Source: Saccharopolyspora phatthalungensis
GTDB taxonomy: Bacteria > Actinomycetota > Actinomycetes > Mycobacteriales > Pseudonocardiaceae
DNA length: 64,000 bases
NCBI RefSeq assembly: GCF_014203395.1
Contig: NZ_JACHIW010000001.1
Span: 3,269,501-3,333,500 of the forward strand
Direction of reading: 5' to 3'
Shown: piece after piece, positions 8,997 to 18,829 of the stretch
Position numbering within the stretch: the first letter of the stretch is position 1
Layout of the letters: every line of letters begins with the position of its first letter
The notes under the pieces: model-generated
Seen by the model: only the letters and a program-made list of their open reading frames with translations
The model's database searches: none
Told to the model about the DNA's origin: nothing
Position numbers and translations under genes: made by a program

Positions 8997-10424
8997 ATGG
9001 TCACCGGATTCTGGGTCGCCGGCGAGCGGGTCACCAGCAACGCGACCTTCGAGGTGCAAAACCCCTATGACGGCGCGTCTGTCGCCACTACCTGCTACGC
9101 CACCGACTCCGATGTGGAGCGAGCCGTGGCCGCGGCGCACGCGGTCCGCCGGGAATTCGGCGCGCTGCCAGCCCACGCTCGTGCGGCGGCGCTGGACCAC
9201 GTCAGCCGACGTCTCACCGAGCGGGCCGAGGAGATCGCGCAACTGATCACCGCCGAAAACGGCAAGCCGATCAGCTGGGCGCGCGCCGAGGTCGCCCGCG
9301 CCGCCTCCACCTTCCGCTGGGGTGCGGAGGAAGCCCGCCGTTTCTCGGGCGAGTTGCAGCGCCTGGACACCGATGCGGGCACAACGGGCCGGATGGCACT
9401 GATCCGCCGGGTGCCGCGCGGGCCGGTGCTCGGTATCTCGCCGTTCAACTTCCCGCTCAATCTGGTCGCCCACAAGGTCGCCCCGGCGCTGGCCGTCGGC
9501 GCGCCGATCGTGCTCAAGCCCGCGCCGAAAACCCCGCTGTCCGCGTTGCTGCTCGGCGAGATCCTGGCCGAGGCCGAGCTGCCCGCCGGGTCTTGGTCGG
9601 TACTGACCACCACCAACGAAAAGGCTGCCGAGCTGGTCACGGACCCGCGGCTGCCGGTGGTGTCGTTCACCGGCTCAGGCCCGGTCGGCTGGGGCATCCG
9701 CGACTCGGTGCCGCGCAAGCACGTGACGCTGGAACTCGGCGGCAACGCCGCGGTGATCGTCAGCCCGGACTGGTTGGACCTGGACTACGCCGCCGACCGG
9801 ATCGCCACCTTCGCGATGTACCAGGGCGGTCAGTCGTGCATCTCGGTGCAGCGCGTCTACGCCCACCGCGACATCTACGACGACCTGACCGCCCGCGTGG
9901 TCAAGGCGGTCGAGGCCCAGGGCACCGGCGACCCGAAGGACCCGGCCACCAAGGTCGGGCCGCTGATCGATGTGGCAGCCGCGCAACGGGTCGAGCAGTG
10001 GGTCGGTGAAGCCGTCGCGGCGGGCGCACGGGTGCTCACCGGCGGCACCCGCGAGGGCGCGACGCACGCGCCGACGGTGCTGGTCGACGCGCCGGAGGAT
10101 GCGAAGGTCTCGTGCGAGGAGATCTTCGGCCCGGTGCTGACCATCGCGCCGGTCGACTCGGTGGACGAGGCTTTCGAGAAGGCCAACGCCTCCCGCTACG
10201 GCCTGCAGGCCGGCGTGTTCACCCACGACCTGCGGCTGGCCTTCCGGGCGTCATCGGAGCTGGAGGTGGGCGGCGTGGTCATCGGCGACGTGCCGAGCTT
10301 CCGCGCCGACCAGATGCCCTACGGCGGGGTCAAGGAATCCGGCGTCGGCCGGGAGGGCGTGCACGCCGCGATGACCGACCTCACCGAAGAGCACGTCACG
10401 GTTCTCACCGGCATCACGCCATGA
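8997..10424 (+). CDS. NAD(P)-dependent aldehyde dehydrogenase
   Basis: This is a 475-aa aldehyde dehydrogenase superfamily enzyme that oxidises an aldehyde to the acid. The catalytic cysteine is C281 in GGQSCISVQR and the general base is E246 in LELGGNAAV. The cofactor-binding SFTGSGPVG and the C-terminal MPYGGVKESGVGREG are intact. AGGAGG precedes the ATG. Closest in style are the glyceraldehyde, lactaldehyde or succinate-semialdehyde type enzymes of actinomycetes, but the substrate cannot be fixed from sequence. It follows a PucR regulator, which suggests inducible catabolism of an amine, purine or alcohol derivative. A hairpin terminator follows. Confidence 0.92.
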   Translation: MVTGFWVAGERVTSNATFEVQNPYDGASVATTCYATDSDVERAVAAAHAVRREFGALPAHARAAALDHVSRRLTERAEEIAQLITAENGKPISWARAEVARAASTFRWGAEEARRFSGELQRLDTDAGTTGRMALIRRVPRGPVLGISPFNFPLNLVAHKVAPALAVGAPIVLKPAPKTPLSALLLGEILAEAELPAGSWSVLTTTNEKAAELVTDPRLPVVSFTGSGPVGWGIRDSVPRKHVTLELGGNAAVIVSPDWLDLDYAADRIATFAMYQGGQSCISVQRVYAHRDIYDDLTARVVKAVEAQGTGDPKDPATKVGPLIDVAAAQRVEQWVGEAVAAGARVLTGGTREGATHAPTVLVDAPEDAKVSCEEIFGPVLTIAPVDSVDEAFEKANASRYGLQAGVFTHDLRLAFRASSELEVGGVVIGDVPSFRADQMPYGGVKESGVGREGVHAAMTDLTEEHVTVLTGITP

Positions 10425-10496
10425 CCCGGTGGCCGCCCACGGGGCCGTCGGGCAGCCACCCCGGCACGGAATGAAAAGAATCGGCACACCAAGAAA

Positions 10497-10525
10497 AACG
10501 CCGCCTCGGCGACCGGGGCGGCGTT
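10497..10525. terminator. Bidirectional hairpin terminator
   Basis: The stem AACGCCGCC/GGCGGCGTT (9 bp) has A-rich sequence on its left (AAGAAAA). It sits between the convergent aldehyde dehydrogenase and DUF2631 genes and can serve both. Confidence 0.75.
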
Positions 10526-10544
10526 GTTCGTGCTTGCTTCGGCG

Positions 10545-10829
10545 TCAGCGGCGCCAGGCGTTCTTTCTGCGGCGCAGGTCGACGAGCAGGCCGATAACCA
10601 GCACCACGGCCGTGCCGATCAGAAAGACGTCCTCGGTCTTGAAGCCCGTGCCGCCGCTGAGGATGCCCTGGTGGTTGCCGATCAGCATGGCCAGGACCGC
10701 GACGACGGAGAACCAGCCCATGAACTGGGTGCCCCTCGGGAAACCGCCGTGCCAGCCCCACTCGACCGACGGCTCCTCGGCCGGGTCGATGGCCTGGCTG
10801 GGTTTCTTCTCCAGCTCGGTGCTCGCCAC
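10545..10829 (-). CDS. DUF2631 membrane protein
   Basis: This small 94-aa protein has two hydrophobic segments: FMGWFSVVAVLAMLIGNHQG and DVFLIGTAVVLVIGLLVDL. They are preceded by a polar N-terminus containing the EWGWHG motif. The EWGW and IGNH residues match the DUF2631 family of actinobacterial membrane proteins as I remember it, whose function is unknown. The GTG at 10829 is preceded by AGGAGGGGAAC, an excellent ribosome site, while the open frame upstream lacks one. It lies close to dxr, as it does in mycobacteria. Confidence 0.8.
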   Translation of the reverse strand: MASTELEKKPSQAIDPAEEPSVEWGWHGGFPRGTQFMGWFSVVAVLAMLIGNHQGILSGGTGFKTEDVFLIGTAVVLVIGLLVDLRRRKNAWRR

Positions 10830-10969
10830 GTTCCCCTCCTGTGCCACGCCGGCCGCGCGGGCCGGAAGACATTGGTGCGCGATCGCCACCCGGCGATTCA
10901 CTCGGCACTCATCCTCGCACACGCCATCGGCGCCCGAGCGCCCGCCTGTCCCGCACGAGCAGCGAAAAG

Positions 10970-11000
10970 GGTGTTGCGGAAGCGTTTTCCGCAACACCCC
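10970..11000 (-). terminator. Hairpin terminator after the GlsB-like gene
   Basis: A perfect 13-bp stem (10970-10982 with 10988-11000) with a 5-base loop lies 20 bases beyond the stop of the reverse-strand gene 11020-11292. The reverse-strand continuation has few T residues, so termination may depend mainly on the stem. Confidence 0.7.
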
Positions 11001-11019
11001 CGGCAAATCCCGACCGGGA

Positions 11020-11292
11020 CTACCGGCCGCCCACCGGCGTCCGGCCGACGATGAACCGGTAGACGGCCAGCACGAGGACCGAGCCGGCGATCGCCAGCAG
11101 CCAGGTGCTCAGCGACCAGAAGTGGTCGACACCGACGCCGAAGATCCAGTTGCCGATCAGCCCGCCGACGAACGCGCCGACCACGCCCAGCAGCATGGTG
11201 ACCAGAATCCCGCCCGGGTCCTTGCCCGGCATGATCGCCTTCGCAATGGCGCCCACGATCAGGCCGAGAACGATCCATCCGATGATGCCCAT
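11020..11292 (-). CDS. GlsB/YeaQ/YmgE-family stress-response membrane protein
   Basis: The 90-aa protein starts [20 protein letters not shown] and continues [22 protein letters not shown]. This is the Gly-rich pattern of the transglycosylase-associated (GlsB/YeaQ) family, small membrane proteins often induced by stress. Three hydrophobic segments span nearly the whole chain. ATG 11292 has GAGGAG about 9 bases upstream. The gene is divergent from dxr with 113 bases between starts. The molecular role of this family is unclear. Confidence 0.88.
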   Translation of the reverse strand: MGIIGWIVLGLIVGAIAKAIMPGKDPGGILVTMLLGVVGAFVGGLIGNWIFGVGVDHFWSLSTWLLAIAGSVLVLAVYRFIVGRTPVGGR

Positions 11293-11405
11293 CGCAGTAC
11301 TCCTCACATCGTCCCGCGTACCGGGCCGGGGCCTACCACCTGATCGTTGGCCTCGGACGTGCTTTGCGCACCGCGAGCGACGGGTCCTCACCTTCTTCGG
11401 GGACA

Positions 11406-12662
11406 ATGGCCGTGATGTACGCCGACACCTCGAATCAGAGCGCTCCGAGCGACCCCGGCCCCCGCACCGTCCTGGTGCTCGGCTCGACCGGTTCCATCGG
11501 AACCCAGGCCCTGGACGTGATCCGGCACAACCCCGACCGGTTCCGGGTCGCCGGGCTGGCCGCGGGCGGCAGCGACCCGCAGACTCTTGCGGCGCAGGCG
11601 CTGGAGTTCGACGTCCCGGTCGTGGCGGTCGCCAAGGGCACCGCCGTCGAAGACGTCCAACTCGCCCTCTACGCCGAGGCCCAGAAGCGCGGCTACTCGG
11701 CCGGTGAGTTCCACCTGCCCCGGCTGCTGGCCGGGCCGGACGCGGTGACCGATCTCATCGAATGCGCCCCGGCGGATGTGGTGTTGAACGGGGTCGACGG
11801 CTCACGCGGGCTGAAGCCGACGCTGGCCGCGCTGGCGACCGGCGCCCAGCTGGCGCTGGCCAACAAGGAATCACTGATCGCCGGCGGCGCGCTGGTGCTC
11901 GAGGCCGCCGCGCCCGGCCAGATCGTGCCGGTCGACTCCGAACACTCGGCGCTGGCGCAGTGCCTGCTCGGCGGCCGTTCCGACGAGGTGGCGCGCCTGG
12001 TGCTCACCGCCTCCGGCGGCCCGTTCCGCGGCCGCAAGCGCGGCGAGCTGGCCGATGTCACGGTGCAGCAGGCGCTGGCCCACCCAACCTGGTCGATGGG
12101 CAACGTGGTCACCATCAACTCGGCGACCCTGGTGAACAAGGGCCTGGAGCTGATCGAGGCGCACCTGCTGTTCGGCATCGGCTACGACCGCATCGACGTC
12201 GTGGTGCACCCGCAGTCGATCGTGCACTCGATGGTCACCTTCGTGGACGGGTCCACGATCGCCCAGGCCAGCCCGCCGAACATGCGAATCCCGATCGCGA
12301 TGAGCATGGACTGGCCGCGCCGGGTGCCCAAGGCGGCCCCGGCGCTGACCTTCGAGCACGCCCAGGAGTGGACCTTCGAGCCGGTCGACAACGAGGCCTT
12401 CCCGGCTGTGGAGCTGGCCCGCTCGGCGGGCACCGGCGGCGGCTGCCTGCCCGCGATCTACAACGCGGCGAACGAGGAGGCGCTGGCGGCGTTCGCCGAT
12501 GGCCGACTCGGTTTCATCGCGATCGTGCAAACTGTGGGTGAGGTGCTCGCCGACGCCGACCAGTGGCGGGGTGAACCGGCGGGCTTGGATGAGGTCTTCG
12601 CGGCCGAGGAGTGGGCACGGGCTCGGGCTCGCGAGCTCGTGGCCGCGGGGAAGGCGGAGTAG
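11406..12662 (+). CDS. dxr: 1-deoxy-D-xylulose 5-phosphate reductoisomerase
   Basis: Dxr converts DXP to 2-C-methyl-D-erythritol 4-phosphate with NADPH, the committed step of the MEP isoprenoid pathway. The N-terminal nucleotide motif [15 protein letters not shown] is at about residues 20-34. Substrate and metal residues lie in [26 protein letters not shown] and [10 protein letters not shown], followed by [23 protein letters not shown]. Length is 418 aa. ATG 11406 (MAVMYAD) follows GGGGA, and ATG 11415 is possible. It ends immediately before the rip1 ATG, so the two form an operon, and ispG of the same pathway is downstream. Confidence 0.96.
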   Translation: MAVMYADTSNQSAPSDPGPRTVLVLGSTGSIGTQALDVIRHNPDRFRVAGLAAGGSDPQTLAAQALEFDVPVVAVAKGTAVEDVQLALYAEAQKRGYSAGEFHLPRLLAGPDAVTDLIECAPADVVLNGVDGSRGLKPTLAALATGAQLALANKESLIAGGALVLEAAAPGQIVPVDSEHSALAQCLLGGRSDEVARLVLTASGGPFRGRKRGELADVTVQQALAHPTWSMGNVVTINSATLVNKGLELIEAHLLFGIGYDRIDVVVHPQSIVHSMVTFVDGSTIAQASPPNMRIPIAMSMDWPRRVPKAAPALTFEHAQEWTFEPVDNEAFPAVELARSAGTGGGCLPAIYNAANEEALAAFADGRLGFIAIVQTVGEVLADADQWRGEPAGLDEVFAAEEWARARARELVAAGKAE

Positions 12663-13946
12663 ATGCTGGTCGTAGTTGGCATCCTGATCTTCTTCCTCGG
12701 GCTGCTGTTCTCCATCGCGTGGCATGAATTGGGGCACCTGGCCACCGCGAAGCTGTTCGGGATCAAGGTCACCCAGTACATGGTCGGCTTCGGCCGCACC
12801 ATCTGGTCGAAGCGGACGGGCGACACCGAATACGGCGTGAAGCTCATCCCGTTCGGCGGCTACATCCGGATGATCGGCATGTTCCCGCCCAAGAAGGACG
12901 AGAAGTACGGGCGCACCGCGTCGTCCGCGCCATGGCGGGCGATGATCGAGGACGCCCGGCAGATGTCCGCCGAGGAGATCACGCCCGAGGACGCGCACCG
13001 GCAGTTCTACCAGCGCAGCCCGTGGAAGCGGGTCATCGTGATGATGGCCGGGCCGGTGATGAACCTCATCCTCGCGGTCGGCATCTTCACGGCGATCCTG
13101 ATGGGCCACGGCATCCAGACCCCGACCACGACGGTCTCGACGGTCAGCGAGTGCGTGCTGCCCGCCGACGCCAAGAACACGGCGGTCTGCCCGCCCGGCG
13201 CGACCCCCGCTCCGGCCGCCGCCGCCGGGTTCAAACCGGGCGACCGGATCGTGGAGTTCAACGGCAAGCCCTACGGCTCGTGGGACGACCTGCAACTGGC
13301 CATCCGCGGCACCGCGGGTGCGGTGCCGGTCGTCGTCGAGCGCGACGGCCACCGGGTGACGCTGACGGCGAACCTGCTGCGGACCGAGCGGCCGAAGATC
13401 GGCTCGACCAGCGAGTACGAGATGGTCGGATTCCTCGGCCTCACCCCGACCTCGCACCTGGTCAAGCAGGACTTCGGCGGCGTGGTGAAGACCATCGGCG
13501 GCTTCGTCAGTCTCACCGCGCAGAAGGTCGTCGAGCTACCGCAGCGGGTGCCCGACCTGGTCAGCGCGATCTTCGGCGGCGAACGACACCAGGATTCGCC
13601 GGTCGGCATCGTCGGTGCGAGCCGACTGGGCGGCGAGGTGCTGGCCTCGGACAGCATCGGCGTCGACGACCGGATCATCTTGATGTTCAACCTGCTGGCG
13701 GGCGTGAACCTGTCGTTGTTCGTGTTCAACATGCTGCCGGTTCTGCCGCTGGACGGCGGGCACATCGCGGGCGCGGTGTGGGAGGGCATCCGCCGCCGGT
13801 TCGCCAAGCTGGTGCGGCGGCCGGACCCCGGCCCGTTCGACACGGCCCGGCTGATGCCGCTGGCGTACGCGGTGAGCCTGATCTTCATCGCCTACTCGCT
13901 GCTGGTCCTGGTCGCCGACATCGTGAACCCGGTGACGCTTTTCTAG
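12663..13946 (+). CDS. rip1: Site-2 protease family metalloprotease (Rip1/RseP)
   Basis: This 427-aa membrane zinc protease carries out regulated intramembrane proteolysis, for example of anti-sigma factors. The zinc site HELGH is at residues 21-25 within the first membrane segment. A central PDZ domain lies around residues 180-270 (GFKPGDRIVEFNGKPYGSWDDL). The third zinc ligand is in NMLPVLPLDGGH near residue 365. The start codon directly follows the dxr stop with no gap. A substrate cannot be named from this window. The dxr-rip1-ispG order is the same as in mycobacteria. Confidence 0.93.
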   Translation: MLVVVGILIFFLGLLFSIAWHELGHLATAKLFGIKVTQYMVGFGRTIWSKRTGDTEYGVKLIPFGGYIRMIGMFPPKKDEKYGRTASSAPWRAMIEDARQMSAEEITPEDAHRQFYQRSPWKRVIVMMAGPVMNLILAVGIFTAILMGHGIQTPTTTVSTVSECVLPADAKNTAVCPPGATPAPAAAAGFKPGDRIVEFNGKPYGSWDDLQLAIRGTAGAVPVVVERDGHRVTLTANLLRTERPKIGSTSEYEMVGFLGLTPTSHLVKQDFGGVVKTIGGFVSLTAQKVVELPQRVPDLVSAIFGGERHQDSPVGIVGASRLGGEVLASDSIGVDDRIILMFNLLAGVNLSLFVFNMLPVLPLDGGHIAGAVWEGIRRRFAKLVRRPDPGPFDTARLMPLAYAVSLIFIAYSLLVLVADIVNPVTLF

Positions 13947-14394
13947 GGACCGACGCATGCGGCTGGTTCATGACCGTGGGCGCTGGGCGCAACCTCGGAC
14001 GCCGGCGCGCTCGGGGCCGACGTCCCGGGTACAACTCGTGCCCGTTGACGCAGTGTGTGAGCCCGCGGGTGGTCCTCGTACGTGTGTGGGGTGAGCGGCT
14101 GCGCCGCCGACGGTAAGGAACGCGAATTCACCCGTGAGGTTGACGACTCGCGGGTGCCTGCGACGTGCGATCGGCAGTCCTGAGGAGCCGTCGCGTGTGC
14201 TGTACCGGCTGCGCTGATTAGGTGCAGGGCGCTGCGTGACGCTAGGCCAAAGGTGTCATGAACGAGCGGAGACGATCACGCAACGTGACTCGGAGGGGTG
14301 CCGCAACAACCGGCCGGATGAACCCTCGCCGGTATCGTGAAGCACGGGCGGCGTAAGCCGTCCGGAGAACACCAGAAGAGGTGGAGAGGTATCG
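13947..14394. other. Gene-free stretch between rip1 and ispG
   Basis: I see no supported gene, RNA or strong terminator in these 448 bases. The last 20 bases hold the ispG ribosome site (AGAGGTGGAGAGG). Confidence 0.5.
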
Positions 14395-15549
14395 ATGACC
14401 GTCGATCTGGGCATGCCCGCGGCGCCGGCGCCGGTGCTAGCGGAACGGCGCAAGACCCGGCAGTTGCAGGTCGGAGCGGTCGGGGTGGGCAGCGAATTCC
14501 CCGTCTCCGTGCAGTCGATGACGACGACCAACACCGCGGACATCAATGGCACGTTGCAGCAGATCGCGGAGTTGACCGCGGCGGGATGCGACATCGTGCG
14601 AGTGGCGTGTCCGAGTGCCGATGATGCGGAGGCGTTGCCCGCGATCGCGGCGAAGTCGCAGATCCCGGTGATCGCCGACATCCACTTCCAGCCCAAGTAC
14701 GTGTTCGCGGCGATCGAGGCCGGGTGCGCGGCGGTGCGGGTGAATCCGGGCAACATCAAGAAGTTCGACGACAAGGTCAAGGAGATCGCCCAGGCGGCCA
14801 AGGACCACGGGACGCCGATCCGGATCGGGGTCAACGCGGGATCGCTGGATCCGCGGTTGATGCGGAAGTACGGCAAGGCGACGCCCGAGGCGTTGGCGGA
14901 GTCGGCGTTGTGGGAGGCGAGCCTGTTCGCCGAGCACGATTTCCAAGATCTGAAGATCTCGGTCAAGCACAACGATCCGGTCGTCATGGTGCGGGCGTAC
15001 GAGATCCTGGCCGAGAGCTGTGATTACCCGCTGCACCTGGGGGTGACGGAGGCCGGGCCGGCGTTTCAGGGCACGATCAAGTCGGCGGTGGCTTTCGGGG
15101 CGTTGCTGCGGCAGGGGATCGGGGACACGATCCGGGTGTCGCTATCGGCGCCGCCGGTGGAAGAGATCAAGGTCGGCACGCAGATCTTGCAGTCGTTGAA
15201 CCTGCGGCCGCGGAAGTTGGAGATCGTGTCGTGTCCGTCGTGCGGACGGGCGCAGGTGGATGTGTACAAGCTGGCCGAGGAGGTCACCGCCGGACTGGAG
15301 GGCATGGAGGTGCCCCTGCGGGTGGCGGTGATGGGGTGCGTGGTCAACGGTCCGGGTGAGGCGCGGGAGGCCGATCTCGGGGTGGCCTCGGGCAACGGCA
15401 AGGGACAGATCTTCGTCAAGGGCGAGGTGATCAAGACGGTGCCCGAGCACCAGATCGTCGAGACCCTGATCGAAGAGGCCATGCGCATCGCCGAGGACAT
15501 GGAACCCGCCGACGACGAGACCGGAGCGCCGGTCGTCACTGTCAGCTGA
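14395..15549 (+). CDS. ispG: 4-hydroxy-3-methylbut-2-en-1-yl diphosphate synthase
   Basis: IspG (GcpE) reduces MEcPP to HMBPP with a 4Fe-4S cluster, the penultimate MEP pathway step. The 384-aa chain has the TIM-barrel start [20 protein letters not shown]. Its cluster residues are in the C-terminal domain: SCPSCGR supplies two cysteines and [14 protein letters not shown] the third, followed by the conserved glutamate. ATG 14395 is preceded by GGTGGAGAGG. It belongs to the same pathway as dxr upstream, separated by rip1. Confidence 0.96.
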   Translation: MTVDLGMPAAPAPVLAERRKTRQLQVGAVGVGSEFPVSVQSMTTTNTADINGTLQQIAELTAAGCDIVRVACPSADDAEALPAIAAKSQIPVIADIHFQPKYVFAAIEAGCAAVRVNPGNIKKFDDKVKEIAQAAKDHGTPIRIGVNAGSLDPRLMRKYGKATPEALAESALWEASLFAEHDFQDLKISVKHNDPVVMVRAYEILAESCDYPLHLGVTEAGPAFQGTIKSAVAFGALLRQGIGDTIRVSLSAPPVEEIKVGTQILQSLNLRPRKLEIVSCPSCGRAQVDVYKLAEEVTAGLEGMEVPLRVAVMGCVVNGPGEAREADLGVASGNGKGQIFVKGEVIKTVPEHQIVETLIEEAMRIAEDMEPADDETGAPVVTVS

Positions 15550-15556
15550 TCTTGCG

Positions 15557-15611
15557 GGACCGGCCGTCCCCGTTTCAGGTGGGAAGCCGGTCTCGAATTG
15601 CCGGTCCTTTC
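15557..15611 (+). terminator. Probable terminator after ispG
   Basis: GGACCGGC at 15557-15564 pairs with GCCGGTCC at 15600-15607, followed by TTTCC. A competing inner pairing (GACCGGC with GCCGGTC at 15586-15592) is also possible. Confidence 0.5.
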
Positions 15612-15744
15612 CGCGCAGCGTGTGCGATGAATCCGCGCTATCCCGCCGACCGGGCTACTCCGAATGGGTGAGTACTGTTCGGGTGAGTGTGGCGCACATC
15701 GGCCGGGGAGGCTCGCTGTCCAGGGTTTCTGGCAGTCTTGGCAG

Positions 15745-16581
15745 GTGCTCAAGCTCGCCGGTGCACGGCTATTGGAGGAACGCGACGCGCTGCTGGTCCG
15801 TTCCGTACTGGATTCTGTCCCGGTAGCGGCCTGCATGGTGGCCGCGCGCGTCGAGGAGGCCGGCCTCAACCCGTTGCGCCTCGGCGGCGAGCTCTGGGGG
15901 TACGGCGGCAAGCTCACCGGGATGTGCTTCTCGGGCGCGAACCTGATTCCGCTGCGGGGCGGGGCCGGCGCGATGCGAGCCTTCGCCGATCGTGCGCTGC
16001 GCCGCCGCCGCGTGTGCTCGTCGCTGGTCGGGCCGACCGAGCAGGTGCTGGCGCTCTGGGAGGAGGTCGCCGCGCAGTGGGGTCCGGCGCGCGAGGTGCG
16101 CGCCGAGCAGCCGCTCATGGCGCTCGCCGACCCGCCGCAGGTGACGCCGGATCCACTGGTGCGGCCGGTGCGCCCGGACGAGCTGGAGCGGTACCTGCCC
16201 GCGGCGGTCGCGATGTTCACCGAGGAAGTCGGGGTGGACCCGTCCAGCGACGGCGGCGCCGCGACCTACCGGGCGCGCGTCGCCGACCTGATCGCCAGCG
16301 GCCGGGCGTTCGCCCGCTTCGAGGGCGGCGAGGTGGTGTTCAAGGCCGAGATCGGTGCGCTGTCGGGCACCGTGGGGCAGATCCAGGGGGTTTGGGTGCA
16401 CCCGGATCGGCGCAGCACCGGGCTGGGTACCGCGGGCACCGCCGCGGTGGCGGATCGCCTGGTGCGCGGCCTGGGCCGCACCGCGAGCCTCTACGTCAAC
16501 GACTACAACGTCGCGGCCCGGCTCGCCTACCGCAAGGTCGGCTTCCGCCGCGTCGGCTCCTTCAGCACCGTCCTCTTCTAG
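15745..16581 (+). CDS. GNAT acetyltransferase with N-terminal DUF4081-like domain
   Basis: This 278-aa cytoplasmic protein has a C-terminal GCN5 N-acetyltransferase fold: IQGVWVHPDRRSTGLGTAGTAAV is the acetyl-CoA pyrophosphate loop, and YVNDYNVAARLAYRKVGFRRVG ends the fold. The N-terminal half (GELWGYGGKLTGMCFSGANLIPL) is of the kind conserved beside ispG in actinobacteria. The GTG at 15745 gives a normal-length protein, and a longer frame from 15664 lacks a clear ribosome site. The gene lies between ispG and the lipoprotein PBP, the same place as in mycobacteria. The acetyl acceptor is unknown. Confidence 0.85.
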   Translation: MLKLAGARLLEERDALLVRSVLDSVPVAACMVAARVEEAGLNPLRLGGELWGYGGKLTGMCFSGANLIPLRGGAGAMRAFADRALRRRRVCSSLVGPTEQVLALWEEVAAQWGPAREVRAEQPLMALADPPQVTPDPLVRPVRPDELERYLPAAVAMFTEEVGVDPSSDGGAATYRARVADLIASGRAFARFEGGEVVFKAEIGALSGTVGQIQGVWVHPDRRSTGLGTAGTAAVADRLVRGLGRTASLYVNDYNVAARLAYRKVGFRRVGSFSTVLF

Positions 16582-16712
16582 TCTCGTCCACTGTGGATTT
16601 GGCTGGCGGCTCGGCCGGGCTCCCGGCCCCCGGTGCCCGATGGCTGCCCGCAGGGGCAACAGGCCGGAAAGGCGGTGTGGACGTTTAGGGCGTTTTCGGC
16701 ATACTCGCGGGC

Positions 16713-18500
16713 ATGGTTTCCTCGCGGATCTTGGCCAGCGTGGCGGCACTGCTGCTGGTGCCGTTGGCCGCGTGCAGCACCGGGCCCTCCGAAAAGGACG
16801 TTGCGGCGTCCTTCGTGACCGCTGTCGCGTCGGGCGACGTGGCGGGTGCGGCGAATCAGACCGACGCGCCGGAGCAGGCGCGGCAAGCGCTGGAGACCGC
16901 TCGGCGCAACCTCGCGCCGACGGCCGCGCACGCGACCGTCCGAGAGGTGACCGAAGACGCCCAGGGGGTGCCGACGGCGCGGTTCGACATGTCCTGGGAC
17001 TTCGGCGCGGGCAAGGTCTGGAATTACGGGAACGAGTTCAAGCTCGTCGGCCAGGACCAGGGCTGGAAGGTCCGCTGGGCACCGGCGGTGATCCATCCGC
17101 AACTGGGCGCCGGGCAGACGTTGTCCTACCAGGAACAGCGGCCCGATCCGGCGCCGGTGCTGGATCGCGACGGAAAGCAGCTCATGGCTCCGGAGCAGCT
17201 GATCACCGTGAGCCTGAGCCCGCAGGAGGCCGGTGACGTGCCCGGGGTCGCGGCATCCTTGGCCGGTGCGCTGGGCAGCGTCGATCCCGCCATCACGCGG
17301 GAGTCCATTATGGACGGTGCGGCCAAAACGCCTCCGGGGCAGCCGTACGTGGTGGTTACGCTGCGGCAGGGCGACTACGACAAGGTCAGATCCCGGATCT
17401 ACGACCTGCCGGGCGTCCGGTTCCCGGCGCAAACCCGGTTGATCACCACCGAGCGCGGGTACGGCACGCAGGTGCTCGGGGGCGTGGCCCGCAAGGTCGA
17501 CGAGCAGGTCGAGGCCAACGCCGGGTGGCGCGTCGTCACGCGCGATGCGACCGGCAACGAGGTCGCGGAGCTGCACGCCGTGGCCGCACGGCCGGTCGCA
17601 CCGACCAACGTGACACTCGGCGACCGCACGCAGCGAGCCGCCGAGCAGGCGGTGGATCCGGTGCCGCAGGCCGCGATGCTGGTGGCAATGCAGCCGTCCA
17701 CCGGCGAGGTGCTCGCCGTGGCACAGAACGCCGCCGCCGACGCGCAGGGCCCGGTGGCGTTGTCCGGTCAATACCCGCCTGGTTCGACCTTCAAGACGGT
17801 CACCGCGACCGCCGGGCTGGAGGCCGGCAAGGTCGGCATCGATACGCCGGTGGATTGCCCGGGAACGAAGGTGTTCGACGGCCGGGTGCTGCCCAACGAC
17901 AAGGAGTTCGATCTCGGCCGGGTCCCGTTGCGGACGGCGTTCGCGCGGTCCTGCAACACGTCGTTCGCGCAGCTCGCGGTCGATCTCCCCGGCCAGGCGC
18001 TGACCGATGCGGCGCACCGGCTCGGCCTCGGCGTGGACTTCGACATGGCCGGTGCGACCACGATCACCGGCAAGGTGCCGCCCGGTGACAGCACGGTGCT
18101 GCGCGCGGAAAACGGCATCGGGCAGGGCACCGTGCTGGCCAGCCCGTTCGGCATGGCGCTGGTGACTTCGTCGATCGCCCGGGGACAGATGCCGGTGCCA
18201 ACACTGATCCGCGGCACCCAGACCAAGGCCGACGCCGCCCCGCAGCCGCCTTCGCAGCAGTCCCTGGACCAGCTCCGCGCGATGATGCGCGAGGTGGTCA
18301 CCGGCGGGACGGCGGTCGCGCTGGCCGGTTCCGGCGACGTCCGGGGCAAGACCGGGACCGCGCAGTTCGGTGACGGCACCCACTCGCACGGCTGGTTCGT
18401 CGGCTACCGCGGTGACCTGGCGCTCGCGGTGCTGGTGACCGACGCGGGCTCGTCGGGACCGGCCGTCGAGGCGGCGAAGCGGTTCCTGGCGACCACCTGA
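16713..18500 (+). CDS. Lipoprotein penicillin-binding protein (class B transpeptidase)
   Basis: This 595-aa cell-wall transpeptidase is anchored outside the membrane. The signal peptide ends in the lipobox LAAC with the modified Cys at residue 21. A MecA-type NTF2-like domain follows (about 27-145), then the dimerisation domain, then the transpeptidase with all three active-site motifs: STFK at 358-361, SCN at 413-415 and KTG at 546-548. Length and order match the mycobacterial lipoprotein PBP encoded near map. Methicillin-type resistance is not implied. The ATG at 16713 gives the expected signal peptide. Confidence 0.93.
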   Translation: MVSSRILASVAALLLVPLAACSTGPSEKDVAASFVTAVASGDVAGAANQTDAPEQARQALETARRNLAPTAAHATVREVTEDAQGVPTARFDMSWDFGAGKVWNYGNEFKLVGQDQGWKVRWAPAVIHPQLGAGQTLSYQEQRPDPAPVLDRDGKQLMAPEQLITVSLSPQEAGDVPGVAASLAGALGSVDPAITRESIMDGAAKTPPGQPYVVVTLRQGDYDKVRSRIYDLPGVRFPAQTRLITTERGYGTQVLGGVARKVDEQVEANAGWRVVTRDATGNEVAELHAVAARPVAPTNVTLGDRTQRAAEQAVDPVPQAAMLVAMQPSTGEVLAVAQNAAADAQGPVALSGQYPPGSTFKTVTATAGLEAGKVGIDTPVDCPGTKVFDGRVLPNDKEFDLGRVPLRTAFARSCNTSFAQLAVDLPGQALTDAAHRLGLGVDFDMAGATTITGKVPPGDSTVLRAENGIGQGTVLASPFGMALVTSSIARGQMPVPTLIRGTQTKADAAPQPPSQQSLDQLRAMMREVVTGGTAVALAGSGDVRGKTGTAQFGDGTHSHGWFVGYRGDLALAVLVTDAGSSGPAVEAAKRFLATT

Positions 18501-18556
18501 TCGCGTGACGTGTTCGGATGATCACCGAGGGTCAGCATTGTGCTACGTTGTAGCGC

Positions 18557-18829
18557 ATGGAGCGGATCGGCGTCCGCGAGCTGCGGCAGAACGCCAGCAA
18601 ATACCTGAAGCGGGTCGCCGCCGGGGAGTCAATCCTGGTGACCGATCGCGGTCGGGTCGTCGCGGTACTCAATCCGCCCAAGCGGGACCAAGCCCTTTAC
18701 GACGAACTCGTCGCCACCGGAGAACTCGTGCCCGGCGACGGCGGCGAGCTCCCCGAACCGTTGCCGGCAGCGCCGACCCCGAATGTGTCCGACCGGCTGC
18801 TGCGCAGGCGTGAACAGGAGCGGTTTTGA
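18557..18829 (+). CDS. vapB: Phd/YefM-family antitoxin, VapB-like
   Basis: This 90-aa DNA-binding antitoxin has the Phd/YefM start, IGVRELRQNASKYLKRVAAGESILVTDRGRV in outline: a strand, two helices and the conserved VTDRGRVVAVL. The C-terminal part (LPEPLPAAPTPNVSDRLLRRREQ) would wrap the toxin. The stop TGA overlaps the TTG start of the PIN-domain toxin, which supports translational coupling. A sequence that includes TGTGCTACGTTGTAGCGCA-like symmetry (CTACGTTGTAG) lies just before the ATG and may be its operator. Confidence 0.88.
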   Translation: MERIGVRELRQNASKYLKRVAAGESILVTDRGRVVAVLNPPKRDQALYDELVATGELVPGDGGELPEPLPAAPTPNVSDRLLRRREQERF